Counted from the first letter of the stretch, positions 25,131-32,839 are shown. The stretch is 64,000 nt of DNA from Lachnoclostridium sp. UBA3262 (GCA_002362575.1 DEUM01000013.1:34888-98887), one strand, 5' to 3'. Numbers and translations: made by a program. The notes: generated from the letters alone by a model not told the origin.

Positions 25131-26195
25131 ATGACAGGGCTGGAAGATATTTTGCGAAAAGCAGTAGAGAACAGTGCTTCCGATATTTTTATAGTGGCTG
25201 GTGGGTATCTGAGTTATAAGCTGGCGGGCGAAATCTGCCCGATTGATGATTCTTCAAAGCTGACTCCTACCGATACAGTACAGCTTATAGATGAAATATA
25301 TAATTATGCGAATCGTGATAAGGAGCATTTTCTGGAAGAAGGCGATGATGATTTTTCTTTTGCTGTTGAACAGCTCGCAAGATTCCGTGTCAACACTTAT
25401 TTTCAGAGGGGTTCGCAGGCGGCAGTCATTCGTGTTGTTGCTTTTAGCATACCGGATTACCATGAGTTGGGGATTCCAGAGGATATTATTGGATTGTCGC
25501 GCCTGCTGCACGGCATGATTATTATATCCGGTACGGCGGGAAGTGGTAAATCTACGACACAGGCGTGTATTATTGATGCAATAAACTCCGAGCGTGAAGC
25601 ACACATTGTCACGCTGGAGGATCCGATTGAGTATCTGCACAAAAATAAACATTCGCTTATCAGCCAGCGAGAGATTGCGATTGACACAGATAATTACCTG
25701 ACCGGGCTGCGTGCCTGTCTTCGTCAGGCTCCGGACGTCATTCTTTTGGGTGAGATGCGTGACGCGGAGACGATACGGACGGCGATGACTGCGGCAGAGA
25801 CGGGACATCTCGTTATTGCGACGCTGCACACAAAGGGAGCGGTCAACACGATTGACCGTATTGTAGATTCGTTTCCGGCAGATCAGCAGGAACAGATAAA
25901 GATTCAGCTTTCTCTGGTGCTCGACAGCATTGTCTCACAGCAGCTTCTGCCGAGAAAGGGCGGCGGCATGGTGCCGGCGGTTGAGATTATGAAGACAACT
26001 CCTGCAATCAGTAATATGATTCGTGACAGTAAAAATTACCAGATTGATAATGTGATTCAGACGTCGGGAAATCTGGGGATGATTTCGATGGACCAGTCCA
26101 TCTTGGCGTTGTACCAAAAAGGCGAGATTACGGAAGAGACGGCAACGATATTTGCAACGAATCCGGATCAGATTAAGAGAAAGCTGGGAAGATAG
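25131..26195 (+). CDS. pilT: PilT-like secretion/twitching ATPase
   Basis: Hexameric AAA-type motor of the PilT/VirB11 superfamily, 354 residues. Walker A is GTAGSGKSTTQA, the Asp box VTLEDPIEYLH, Walker B VILLGEMRDAETIRTAMTAAETGH (AIRNLIRE-like region is less clear), and the His box ATLHTKGAVNTIDRIVDSFP. Length and the N-terminal PAS-like part match PilT (retraction ATPase) rather than PilB, which has a longer N-terminus and a zinc motif. It may serve both extension and retraction here since no PilB is nearby. Confidence 0.92.
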   Translation: MTGLEDILRKAVENSASDIFIVAGGYLSYKLAGEICPIDDSSKLTPTDTVQLIDEIYNYANRDKEHFLEEGDDDFSFAVEQLARFRVNTYFQRGSQAAVIRVVAFSIPDYHELGIPEDIIGLSRLLHGMIIISGTAGSGKSTTQACIIDAINSEREAHIVTLEDPIEYLHKNKHSLISQREIAIDTDNYLTGLRACLRQAPDVILLGEMRDAETIRTAMTAAETGHLVIATLHTKGAVNTIDRIVDSFPADQQEQIKIQLSLVLDSIVSQQLLPRKGGGMVPAVEIMKTTPAISNMIRDSKNYQIDNVIQTSGNLGMISMDQSILALYQKGEITEETATIFATNPDQIKRKLGR

Positions 26196-26197
26196 GG

Positions 26198-26226
26198 TTG
26201 CAGAATTGGCATAAGTATGATATGAT
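26198..26226 (+). promoter_or_regulatory. promoter of the DUF3800 leader
   Basis: TTGCAG (26198-26203), 17-base spacer, TATGAT (26221-26226). Transcription would start near 26233, just before the structured leader. Confidence 0.6.
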
Positions 26227-26232
26227 TTGAGT

Positions 26233-26338
26233 AGAATAAGGATGGTAGTGCATTACCATTTTGGTTTGAGCGAAAGCTCTTTGGACCACCGCAGGCGGGA
26301 AGAATTTCCCGCCATTTCTATATACACAGGAGATATAA
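26233..26338 (+). ncRNA. structured leader RNA upstream of DUF3800 gene
   Basis: Three consecutive hairpins precede the gene: ATGGTA/TACCAT (26242-26247 with 26254-26259); TGGT/ACCA (26262-26265 with 26285-26288) enclosing GAGC-GAAA-GCTC, a GNRA tetraloop stem; and GGCGGGAA/TTCCCGCC (26294-26301 with 26306-26313) with a four-base loop. The ribosome binding site (AGGAGA) follows the last stem. Conserved DUF3800-associated RNA motifs have been described by comparative genomics. This position and organisation fit such a motif, but I cannot assign which one. Confidence 0.6.
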
Positions 26339-27031
26339 ATGAAGGAGCTGAGTATTTTTATTGATGAATCAGGAGATTTTGGAGAAATAAAGGAACGTCC
26401 AGCATATTATCTAGTAACTTTTGTTTTTCATAATCAAGTGGATGATATAACCTCTCAAGTGTTTAAGCTGGAAGAAAGCGTGCGAGTTTCAGGCTTTAAT
26501 TTGGAGTATATACATACCGGCCCGTTAATCCGGAGGGAAAAGGTATTTGCAAAATATTCTATTGATGAGAGAAGAAAGCTATTGTACAAAATGCTTAATT
26601 TTGTTAATTCATGTCCTATTTCATGTTTGACAATTTCTGTAGACAGAAAGGAAGCAGTGGATAAAATTACATTATCCGGTAAGCTTGCAAAGTTAATATA
26701 TGCCTCAATAATGAAATATCAGAAATTTTTTATAGATTTTGATAAGATTATTGTTTATTATGATAATGGGCAGAGTGAGCTGAGTACAATTTTAAATGCG
26801 GTTTTTTCTATTCAATTTTCAAATGTTGAATTTAGGAAAGCTGAGCCACAGAAATACCGATTATTACAGGTGGCAGATTTTGTTTGTTCTATGGAATTAC
26901 TAAAAATTAAGAGAAATGAGAAACGTTTAAGTAATTCAGAAAAAGCATTTTTTTACAAACCACAGGAGTTAAAGAAAACTTTTCTTAAAAGTGTTGAAAA
27001 AAAGAATATTAGAAATACTGCCACCGGGTAG
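26339..27031 (+). CDS. DUF3800 domain-containing protein
   Basis: 230 residues. DUF3800 is recognised from IFIDESGDFGEIKE at the N-terminus (RNase H-like fold start with Asp-Glu-Ser) and LLQVADFVCSMELLKIK near the C-terminus; FIDFDKIIVYYDNGQSE supplies another acidic strand. Family members are widespread, often mobile-element or defence associated, and are thought to be nucleases of the RNase H fold; biochemical function is not established. Codon use is AT-richer than the pilus operon, suggesting acquisition. Confidence 0.88.
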   Translation: MKELSIFIDESGDFGEIKERPAYYLVTFVFHNQVDDITSQVFKLEESVRVSGFNLEYIHTGPLIRREKVFAKYSIDERRKLLYKMLNFVNSCPISCLTISVDRKEAVDKITLSGKLAKLIYASIMKYQKFFIDFDKIIVYYDNGQSELSTILNAVFSIQFSNVEFRKAEPQKYRLLQVADFVCSMELLKIKRNEKRLSNSEKAFFYKPQELKKTFLKSVEKKNIRNTATG

Positions 27032-27032
27032 A

Positions 27033-27101
27033 ATGATGCGGAAAGCATTCGTGAGCATATCGTTAGGTCTGAGAAGATATGTGGAGCGGGTGCTTTTTTT
27101 A
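27033..27101 (+). terminator. weak terminator-like structure before pnuC
   Basis: GCATATC (27055-27061) pairs with GATATGT (27076-27082), and a T7 run lies at 27094-27100, separated from the stem by eleven bases. A second small stem precedes it. It could end the DUF3800 transcript, though the distance to the T-run is unusual. Confidence 0.3.
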
Positions 27102-27124
27102 TAAAAGGAAGGATGGAGGAAAAG

Positions 27125-27811
27125 ATGAAAAACAAAAATCCGTTTAAGCGATTAACTAAATTTGAGTGGGGATTGTGGATAGTTTCTGTGCTCGTCGTAA
27201 GCATATCTTTTATGACTGCAGGAAATGTTTCTTATCTGACGCTGATTGCCTCACTGACGGGGGTGACTGCACTGGTATTTGTCTCAAAGGGAGATGTGGC
27301 AGGGCAGGTCCTGACTGTGCTTTTTTCCCTGTTATATGCCGTGATATCGTATCAATTCCGGTATTTCGGGGAGATGATTACCTATCTTGGCATGTCGGCG
27401 CCGATTGCTGCAATGTCTGTTGTGTCATGGTTGAGAAACCCATATCAGGACACGGCAGAGGTTAAGGTTCACAGGCTGAACCGGGGGCAGTTTGTCCGCC
27501 TTGTGGTGTTTACCGCTTTAGTAACATGGGGATTTTATTATATATTGGCAGCGTTTGGCACAAATAACTTGTTCATGAGCACTGTGTCGATTGCGACGAG
27601 TTTTTCTGCGTCCTACCTTATGCTGTACCGCAGTCCATGGTATGCACTGGCTTATGCGGGAAACGACATTGTACTGATTGTACTGTGGGTTTTGGCGACG
27701 CTCGCGGACCGTTCGTTTCTGCCAATGATTGTATGCTTTGTTATGTTCTTTTTCAATGATATATATGGGTTTTTGAACTGGAGAAAAATGCGGGCACGGC
27801 AGAGGGGATAG
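27125..27811 (+). CDS. pnuC: PnuC-family nicotinamide riboside/vitamin transporter
   Basis: 228 residues with about seven membrane helices. PnuC signatures are LYRSPWYALAYAGNDIVLIV and the C-terminal FFFNDIYGFLNWRKM. Family members carry nicotinamide riboside (PnuC), thiamine (PnuT) or riboflavin-like cofactors by facilitated diffusion; the exact substrate is not decided by the sequence. Start chosen at 27125, after GGAGG; the earlier ATG at 27113 overlaps that site. I see no NAD or TPP riboswitch in the short leader. Confidence 0.9.
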   Translation: MKNKNPFKRLTKFEWGLWIVSVLVVSISFMTAGNVSYLTLIASLTGVTALVFVSKGDVAGQVLTVLFSLLYAVISYQFRYFGEMITYLGMSAPIAAMSVVSWLRNPYQDTAEVKVHRLNRGQFVRLVVFTALVTWGFYYILAAFGTNNLFMSTVSIATSFSASYLMLYRSPWYALAYAGNDIVLIVLWVLATLADRSFLPMIVCFVMFFFNDIYGFLNWRKMRARQRG

Positions 27812-27941
27812 AAATTTCGTTACCATTTGAAAGGTATTTGTTACATTTGGCAGCGAGAGTAAATTTTTTGCACCGATATAAAAAATAGAGAAACCGGCAT
27901 AGTGATAGGCTGCCGGAATAAATGCGGAAAGAGGTGCGACA

Positions 27942-28808
27942 ATGTATAATACAATCAATGCAGAGTATATGTTTGGAAAATATCTCAGCAATCAGAAAAA
28001 AGCGAAGTCAGCGGGCGAAAAAGCACAGACAGGAGACTTTTTGGAGGAAGTAGGGAAAAAGCTGGAGGCAGAAGCGGTATCACAGACAGAGGCAGTTACA
28101 TTAGAGGATATGCTCCGGGCAAAATATCCGGGAATTACCTACCATGTTTTTGACGCCAGCAGCAGCTACTGGCGGACGCGGAATGATTATCCGCATTATC
28201 TTTTATATCAGGACGGGCCGGAAGCGGCAGAACAGATAGAAAACTGGAAACCGCAGGGAGCGAATCCGAATTATTCAGATTCGAAAGAAATTCGTGCGCT
28301 TGGCTCTGTACCACCGGGAAGCAAGGCGGTTGTTATTCACCCGAAAGTGCAGGAGCGCATGGAGAGGGAACCGGAATATGCAAAAGAAATTATGGAGCGC
28401 ATCGAGACGTGGTTTACCTTTGATTTGCTGAGAAATGAGGCGATTATGCCGGGACATTCGGCAGAGTTATCACAGTGCGTTGCGATTGGCGAGGACGGCA
28501 GCATAACCAATGCGGTAACATCCAGCCAGCCGCGGATTACTTATTCCGGCGATACAGAAGGAAAAAAGGATTTCTGGGAGGTAAGGGCAAACCGACATGC
28601 TCGTTTTATGAGACTGTGGCAGGAAAAACAGATTGCACATGGGCAGGAGATATCGCAGCAGTTTGCTGCGTTGGGGGCACAGTCGGCAAAGGCAAAGCTC
28701 GCGGAAATGCTACGGGGCGACAGCCTGAAAAATATTTTTGGCTCCACGATGGCAGGAGTGACAACGGATGAGGTTCTTAATTCCACAAGAGAATTAGTAT
28801 TTGGATAA
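27942..28808 (+). CDS. conserved hypothetical protein of Lachnospiraceae (DUF6033-like)
   Basis: 288 residues, soluble, no signal peptide. The pattern is an N-terminal short helix (MYNTINAEYMFGKYLSNQKK), then MLRAKYPGITYHVFDASSSYW, a PPGSKAVVIHPKVQERME block, a helical WFTFDLLRNEAIMPGHSAE region and a C-terminal helical tail. I believe it corresponds to the DUF6033 group common in Lachnospiraceae, with unknown function; the family name is from memory. A CCGGCA/TGCCGG hairpin lies just upstream (27893-27915). It is followed by another hypothetical of similar distribution. Confidence 0.75.
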   Translation: MYNTINAEYMFGKYLSNQKKAKSAGEKAQTGDFLEEVGKKLEAEAVSQTEAVTLEDMLRAKYPGITYHVFDASSSYWRTRNDYPHYLLYQDGPEAAEQIENWKPQGANPNYSDSKEIRALGSVPPGSKAVVIHPKVQERMEREPEYAKEIMERIETWFTFDLLRNEAIMPGHSAELSQCVAIGEDGSITNAVTSSQPRITYSGDTEGKKDFWEVRANRHARFMRLWQEKQIAHGQEISQQFAALGAQSAKAKLAEMLRGDSLKNIFGSTMAGVTTDEVLNSTRELVFG

Positions 28809-29006
28809 TAAAGTTTTTAATAAAGTTGGACGATATATACAATAGCAACGGATGGCAGTTGTTTTCAATGGATGGAATATTTTTACGATGTGAAATCCAA
28901 ATTGAAAACAACCGCTTTTTTGTTGGGAAAAAACAGAAGCCGCTTGGACCTTTCCGGAGAGCGGCGCAGTCTGGAATGACAGAAGGACTGCAGAAAGGAG
29001 AAAAGG

Positions 29007-29987
29007 ATGAATATTGCAGAAGCTGTCGGTCGTTCAGCAGGCGATTTGACAGAAAGCGGTACCGGTTCATGCAGTGGCACACAGCTTACGACAAGCTTGT
29101 TTTCGCAATTGATTCAGGAAAAGAAAGAAGAATTCATTGTGAAGCTGAAAACCGGGACGACAGAGCCAAGCTATCAGATTGGCGCGGGTTCCTACACAGA
29201 AAAGGAGTGGGACAAAATTATAAAGGGCTTTGACAAGGCAGAGGAAGCCCTTCGGAAGGCGGCAGGGCTGGATGAAGATAAGCCAAAGAAAATTTCGGAA
29301 CAAGAGAAGGCAAAGAACAAGAATACAGAGGACGAAAAAACGCCGGAGGAGGTAGCTGCCGGTATATTGACCTCTGAAACGACATCCTGCACATATCCGT
29401 CGTCAAAACCAGAGAAGGAAGATACGCAATATATTACCTGTTATCAGGCAGACGGAATTTTTTGCTGGAAAAAGGGACAGTCAGAGATTGAGTGGGAGAT
29501 AAAATTAGATGAGTCCCAGTATGAAAAGGTAATGGCTTTTTTGAACAGGTTTGATTCTAAAGAGAATCTGCGTTTTGCCTGCCATGAAAATTTCTGGCAG
29601 GATTTTCTGGATGACAAGATTGACATAGAGGATTTCATGAACTATCTTGACAGCAAAGTGGTAAATGGTGTGCCACAGTATGCGGTTGAGACGGAGAACG
29701 GCACATATATTGACAGAGAAGCGGTTAAATACTGCTGGTACATGAATGAACCCGGTCTTTTTAATCTGATTGCGACAACGTCAGAGGAGTTTTTTGAGTA
29801 TCAGAGGCAGCAGATTGAGAAGCTTGAGTCGGAAAGGGGCGACGACTGGGTGGCATGGTATTATAGGAAGCATCCGGATGAAGTAGGAAAGCGGAACATG
29901 AAGTATCAGGGTAAGTTGTACACAATGGAAGAATTATATTATCTGTGGACGGAGGAAGTGTCAGAGTTATTTGGTCAGGCGAAATAA
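29007..29987 (+). CDS. conserved hypothetical protein, 326 aa
   Basis: No family recognised with certainty. The N-terminal third is charged and helical with a Lys/Glu-rich linker (about residues 85-110). The central part (YITCYQADGIFCWKKGQSEI) and the acidic helical C-terminal half (YRKHPDEVGKRNMKYQGKLY) look globular. No signal peptide. AAAGGAG lies seven bases before the ATG. It pairs with the gene at 27942; both are probably coexpressed. The 198-base gap between them contains an open frame (from 28826) that I consider incidental. Confidence 0.7.
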   Translation: MNIAEAVGRSAGDLTESGTGSCSGTQLTTSLFSQLIQEKKEEFIVKLKTGTTEPSYQIGAGSYTEKEWDKIIKGFDKAEEALRKAAGLDEDKPKKISEQEKAKNKNTEDEKTPEEVAAGILTSETTSCTYPSSKPEKEDTQYITCYQADGIFCWKKGQSEIEWEIKLDESQYEKVMAFLNRFDSKENLRFACHENFWQDFLDDKIDIEDFMNYLDSKVVNGVPQYAVETENGTYIDREAVKYCWYMNEPGLFNLIATTSEEFFEYQRQQIEKLESERGDDWVAWYYRKHPDEVGKRNMKYQGKLYTMEELYYLWTEEVSELFGQAK

Positions 29988-30036
29988 TGCCGGTTCCAAA
30001 TGGAAGGATTTACGAAAAATTAGAAATTTTTTAATG

Positions 30037-30105
30037 GTGTCGTTTTACGTCTCTAAATGCTATGGAAAATGGTTGTTTCCTGAATCTAGAGGCGCAAAAC
30101 GACAC
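30037..30105. repeat. inverted repeat adjacent to the TA promoter
   Basis: GTGTCGTTTTACGTCTCTA (30037-30055) pairs with 30087-30105 at 17 of 19 positions across a 31-base loop. The right arm ends exactly one base before the -35 element TTGACT. No T-run follows, so it is not a normal terminator. It could be an operator, an attenuator-like hairpin or an element end. Confidence 0.6.
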
Positions 30106-30134
30106 TTGACTTTACACAGGAAAAAGCGTATACT
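30106..30134 (+). promoter_or_regulatory. strong promoter upstream of the UPF0175-PIN operon
   Basis: TTGACT (30106-30111), 17-base spacer, TATACT (30129-30134). The 200 bases between it and the antitoxin start contain no gene; the leader includes an ACAAAGCTTTGT palindrome and is very AT-rich. Confidence 0.65.
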
Positions 30135-30333
30135 TGATAGTACAAAGCTTTGTTTTGTCCATAGTATTTTGATTTAACTATTTTTTTATTGTTAGAATAA
30201 AATGAGAAGTATATAATATAAATGGAAAGGTTTTCAACAGCTGGATAATTGCTATAGGAGTTAAAGTATGTTTTTGTAAAGTAAGTAAAGCAGTAAGTGC
30301 TAGTTTTATAATAGATAGATGGAGGTGGTTGAT

Positions 30334-30588
30334 ATGTGCGTTGTTTCAATAAATGTTCCAGAAGAAATATTGTTGGATCTGCATGAAAATGAAGATGACT
30401 TTGCAACATATACGAAATGTATGTTAGCTATAGATTTATATAAAAATAAAAAGATATCTTTGGGATACTGTGCAGATATAGCAGACATGACAAAAGAAGA
30501 TTTCATAAAATATCTTGGACAGAACGATATATCTATATTTTCTTTTAAAGATGAAGAAGAATTTTTGGAGGAATTAGCAAATGCGTAG
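30334..30588 (+). CDS. UPF0175-family antitoxin
   Basis: 84 residues. UPF0175 proteins are HTH-type antitoxins partnered with DUF3368 PIN toxins. Visible are the N-terminal beta strand (CVVSINVPEEILLDLHENED), ATYTKCMLAIDLYKNKKISL and the HTH helix pair SLGYCADIADMTKEDFIKYL. Start chosen at 30334, after GGAGGTGG; the earlier ATG at 30319 overlaps this site. It overlaps the toxin gene by eight bases and probably autoregulates the operon. Confidence 0.88.
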   Translation: MCVVSINVPEEILLDLHENEDDFATYTKCMLAIDLYKNKKISLGYCADIADMTKEDFIKYLGQNDISIFSFKDEEEFLEELANA

Positions 30589-31078
30589 GGTAATAGTGAA
30601 TACTACGCCTTTAATTGCACTGTGCCATATAGGACAGCTTGATTTGCTGAAAAAAATGTATGGTGAAATAATGATTCCGCAAGCGGTATATAGGGAGTTG
30701 TCACAAAAGAAAGAATCTATATGCAAGAAACAAGTGGATTCTTCGCTTGATTGGATTTATGTGGAAGAAATAGAAAACCAGATGGCAAAATCTATGTTTA
30801 AAACTCAATTGCACGATGGCGAAGTAGAGGTTATGATTTTAGCAAAAGAGAGGCATGCAGATATTGTTATTATAGATGATGCGAATGCGAAAAAACATGC
30901 AAAATACTTAAAACTACCAGTAACGGGTACACTTGGTGTTTTGATAAAGGCAAAAAGACAGGGATATATAAGTGAGCTAAAACCTATTATACAAGAAATG
31001 ATTGATAAAAATATTTATATATCTGAGAAACTTATGAGACTATGCCTAGAGCAGGTGAATGAAGATTTCATAGAATAA
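30581..31078 (+). CDS. PIN-domain toxin (DUF3368 family)
   Basis: 165 residues, likely Mg-dependent ribonuclease toxin. The DUF3368 signature VIVNTTPLIALCHIGQLDLL starts the protein; here the first acidic position is Asn, a known variant in this subgroup. Further acidic residues are in LHDGEVEVMILAKE and VIIDDANAKKHAK. The antitoxin precedes and overlaps it, as in UPF0175-DUF3368 pairs. VTGTLGVLIKAKRQGYI is the conserved C-terminal block. Confidence 0.88.
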   Translation: MRRVIVNTTPLIALCHIGQLDLLKKMYGEIMIPQAVYRELSQKKESICKKQVDSSLDWIYVEEIENQMAKSMFKTQLHDGEVEVMILAKERHADIVIIDDANAKKHAKYLKLPVTGTLGVLIKAKRQGYISELKPIIQEMIDKNIYISEKLMRLCLEQVNEDFIE

Positions 31079-31094
31079 GGATGGGAGGTTGAAA

Positions 31095-31619
31095 ATGAAG
31101 CGTATCATTCTTACAGCAATTATATTTCTAATTATAGGTGGTGCTGCCGGATATTTCTTAAATCCGGTAATCAATAAGAAGTCGGCACCTACCGATATAC
31201 CGGCGTCAATGCCGGAACCGGGCAAACAGCCGGAGTCCGGTTTTATTCCACCGGAGAAAAAAGAAGGTAATGATGACGAGCGTCAGGATAAAGAACTTAG
31301 AGAAAACGAATCTATCGGTAGGATTGACTATCCTTTAATTGACATCTATTTTGAGGAAGAAAAGACTTACAAGATAACGGTTCAGGAATATGGAAAAGGA
31401 ATAGCTGCCAAAGGAGAAGAAGAAAGTAAGAAATATAGGGAGTATGAGGATAAGGGCAAATTTTTCCAGTTCAATAAGGAAAGTTTTTCCATTATAACAG
31501 GTCCGTCCGGACGAGGCACGACACCGTCTTATATTTTAAAAGTGTACGAGGGTAAGAAATGTATTAAGACGATAGATTGTTTTCGTATTCGGGAAGGCAT
31601 TCTTGATAATAAATGGTAG
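31095..31619 (+). CDS. hypothetical membrane-anchored protein, 3' end altered by insertion
   Basis: 174 residues: an N-terminal membrane anchor (IILTAIIFLIIGGAAGYFL), a Pro/Glu-rich linker (about 35-75) and a small extracytoplasmic domain (PLIDIYFEEEKTYKITVQEYG). The start at 31095 follows GGGAGG. Its last codons lie in a 26-bp sequence that is repeated perfectly at 32778-32803. In the second copy the same frame would continue two codons further (Lys-Ser-stop) and run into a terminator. The present stop therefore appears to be created by the inserted BRO cassette. No family recognised. Confidence 0.7.
   Translation: MKRIILTAIIFLIIGGAAGYFLNPVINKKSAPTDIPASMPEPGKQPESGFIPPEKKEGNDDERQDKELRENESIGRIDYPLIDIYFEEEKTYKITVQEYGKGIAAKGEEESKKYREYEDKGKFFQFNKESFSIITGPSGRGTTPSYILKVYEGKKCIKTIDCFRIREGILDNKW
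31591..31616 (+). repeat. 26-bp direct repeat, left copy (att-like)
   Basis: GGGAAGGCATTCTTGATAAT plus AAATGG, identical to 32778-32803. It lies in the last codons of the upstream gene and bounds 1.19 kb holding the BRO-N gene and a methyltransferase fragment. Confidence 0.9.
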
Positions 31620-31720
31620 AAACCGATATTGAGATAAATAGGGGAGACGGAATTAAGGTCAACGGAAGGATAATTGTGATAGAAGGAAAAAAGCTGGAAA
31701 GTACGGAGGTAACAGGAAGA

Positions 31721-32593
31721 ATGGAGAAAGATAATATACAGCTTTTTGAAGACCAGAAAATCAGAACTGCTTGGGACGAAAAAAAAGAGGAATGGTATTT
31801 TTCTGTTGTTGATGTTGTTGCAGTGCTTACGGAAAGTAAAGATCCGGCAGCATATTGGAGAAAACTGAAACAGCGTTTGAAGGCAGAGGGAAACGAAACC
31901 GTGACAATTTGTCACGGTTTGAAAATGACCGCAGCAGATGGCAAGAAAAGAATAACCGATGTTACAACAACAGAACAGCTTTTGCGTATCATCCAGTCAA
32001 TTCCCTCGTCAAAGGCAGAACCGTTTAAACTATGGCTTGCTGAAGTTGGGAGAGAGCGAATTGAGGAGACGATTGATCCAGAACAGGCAATTGACCGTGC
32101 ACTTGAAACATACCAAAAAAAGGGATATAGTGATGCGTGGATTCATCAAAGGATTCTTTCTATCCGTGTCAGAAATGCCCTTACGGATGAATGGCAGAAA
32201 AACGGAGTCCGGCAGGGCAGAGAGTATGCTATTCTTACTGATGAGATAACAAAAGCATGGTCGGGCATAAGTACGAGGCAGTATAAAAATCTCAAAGGGT
32301 TGAAGAAAGAAAATCTCCGCGACAATATGTCGGATATGGAATTGATTTTGAATATGCTTGCGGAATCCACTTCAACGGAGATATCGAAACAGCAAAAGCC
32401 TTCTACTTTTGCTGAGAATATGGAAGTGGCTCGTTCAGGTGGAGAGGCGGCTGCCGAAGCGAGAAAGGCGGTAGAATCACGAACAGGCGCATCGGTAATT
32501 ACATCGAAAAATGCAGCAGAACTTAACACTGTTGTTACGAATGTAATAGAAGAAATTGCAGAAGCCGGTGGAAAAGAAAAGAATGATATATGA
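31721..32593 (+). CDS. BRO-N domain protein
   Basis: 290 residues. The BRO N-terminal domain, found in phage and mobile-element DNA-binding proteins, is seen in RTAWDEKKEEWYFSVVDVVA, AYWRKLKQRLKAEGNE and LLRIIQSIPSSKAEPFKLWL. The second half (ERIEETIDPEQAIDRALETY onward, GYSDAWIHQRILSIRVRNAL) is typical of the bacterial BRO/DinD-like group. Start is uncertain: 31721 follows AGGAAG; an in-frame ATG at 31613 lies on the direct repeat and would overlap the upstream gene. Function is unknown; DNA binding is expected. It lies inside a repeat-bounded cassette. Confidence 0.83.
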   Translation: MEKDNIQLFEDQKIRTAWDEKKEEWYFSVVDVVAVLTESKDPAAYWRKLKQRLKAEGNETVTICHGLKMTAADGKKRITDVTTTEQLLRIIQSIPSSKAEPFKLWLAEVGRERIEETIDPEQAIDRALETYQKKGYSDAWIHQRILSIRVRNALTDEWQKNGVRQGREYAILTDEITKAWSGISTRQYKNLKGLKKENLRDNMSDMELILNMLAESTSTEISKQQKPSTFAENMEVARSGGEAAAEARKAVESRTGASVITSKNAAELNTVVTNVIEEIAEAGGKEKNDI

Positions 32594-32775
32594 TTTCCAT
32601 TAATGAAGTTGATTTATATAATTTAAACTATGTATGTGATAATATTTTTGGAGAAGAAAGTTTTTTGGTAAAAATGATATGGCAATCAACATCAGGGTTA
32701 ATAAAGGAATAGAAATAAAAACTGTAACGGAGTATGTTTTAGTGTATGCAAGAGACAAGAGTAATTGTAAAATTT
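32590..32775 (+). pseudogene. fragment of an adenine-specific DNA methyltransferase (type III Mod-like)
   Basis: The first frame (32590-32712) reads MISINEVDLYNLNYVCDNIF then GEESFLVKMIWQSTSG. This resembles the stretch after the catalytic region of type III Mod enzymes (I-S-I-D-x-N-E ... C-D-E-I-F-G-E-x-N-F ... I-I-W). A frameshifted continuation starting near 32690 reads VNKGIEIKTVTEYVLVYARD, matching the following H-E-Y-I-L-V-Y-A-K block. Both ends of the enzyme, including the SAM and NPPY-type motifs, are missing. It begins on the ATGA stop of the BRO gene and ends just before the right direct repeat. Confidence 0.6.
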
Positions 32776-32777
32776 CA

Positions 32778-32803
32778 GGGAAGGCATTCTTGATAATAAA
32801 TGG
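32778..32803 (+). repeat. 26-bp direct repeat, right copy (att-like)
   Basis: Identical to 31591-31616. Upstream of this copy the frame corresponding to the interrupted gene is closed, so only the 26 bp are duplicated, not a gene segment. Downstream comes the probable original 3' end and terminator of the gene at 31095. Confidence 0.9.
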
Positions 32804-32839
32804 AAAAGTTAAAAAAGAAAAAATGGGGATATTAAGAAG

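Noticed and set aside
25254..25829. 191-codon open frame on the minus strand
   Set aside because: Antisense to the PilT-like ATPase, Arg/Cys-rich, no domain or binding site.
27032..27124. Possible NAD or thiamine riboswitch before pnuC
   Set aside because: The leader is short and shows none of the conserved loop sequences I know for these classes; only a weak terminator-like stem.
27812..27941. Possible c-di-GMP-I riboswitch (CCGGCA/TGCCGG stem)
   Set aside because: Only a single stem is present; the GNRA tetraloop-receptor arm and the conserved core are missing.
28826..29233. 135-codon plus-strand frame between two hypotheticals
   Set aside because: TTG start without a binding site, and its second half overlaps the better-supported gene at 29007 in another frame. 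The first 55 residues look weakly protein-like, so a decayed gene is not fully excluded.
31613..31720. Earlier start of the BRO gene at 31613
   Set aside because: That ATG lies on the direct repeat and overlaps the upstream stop, with no binding site; the added residues do not look like BRO-N.
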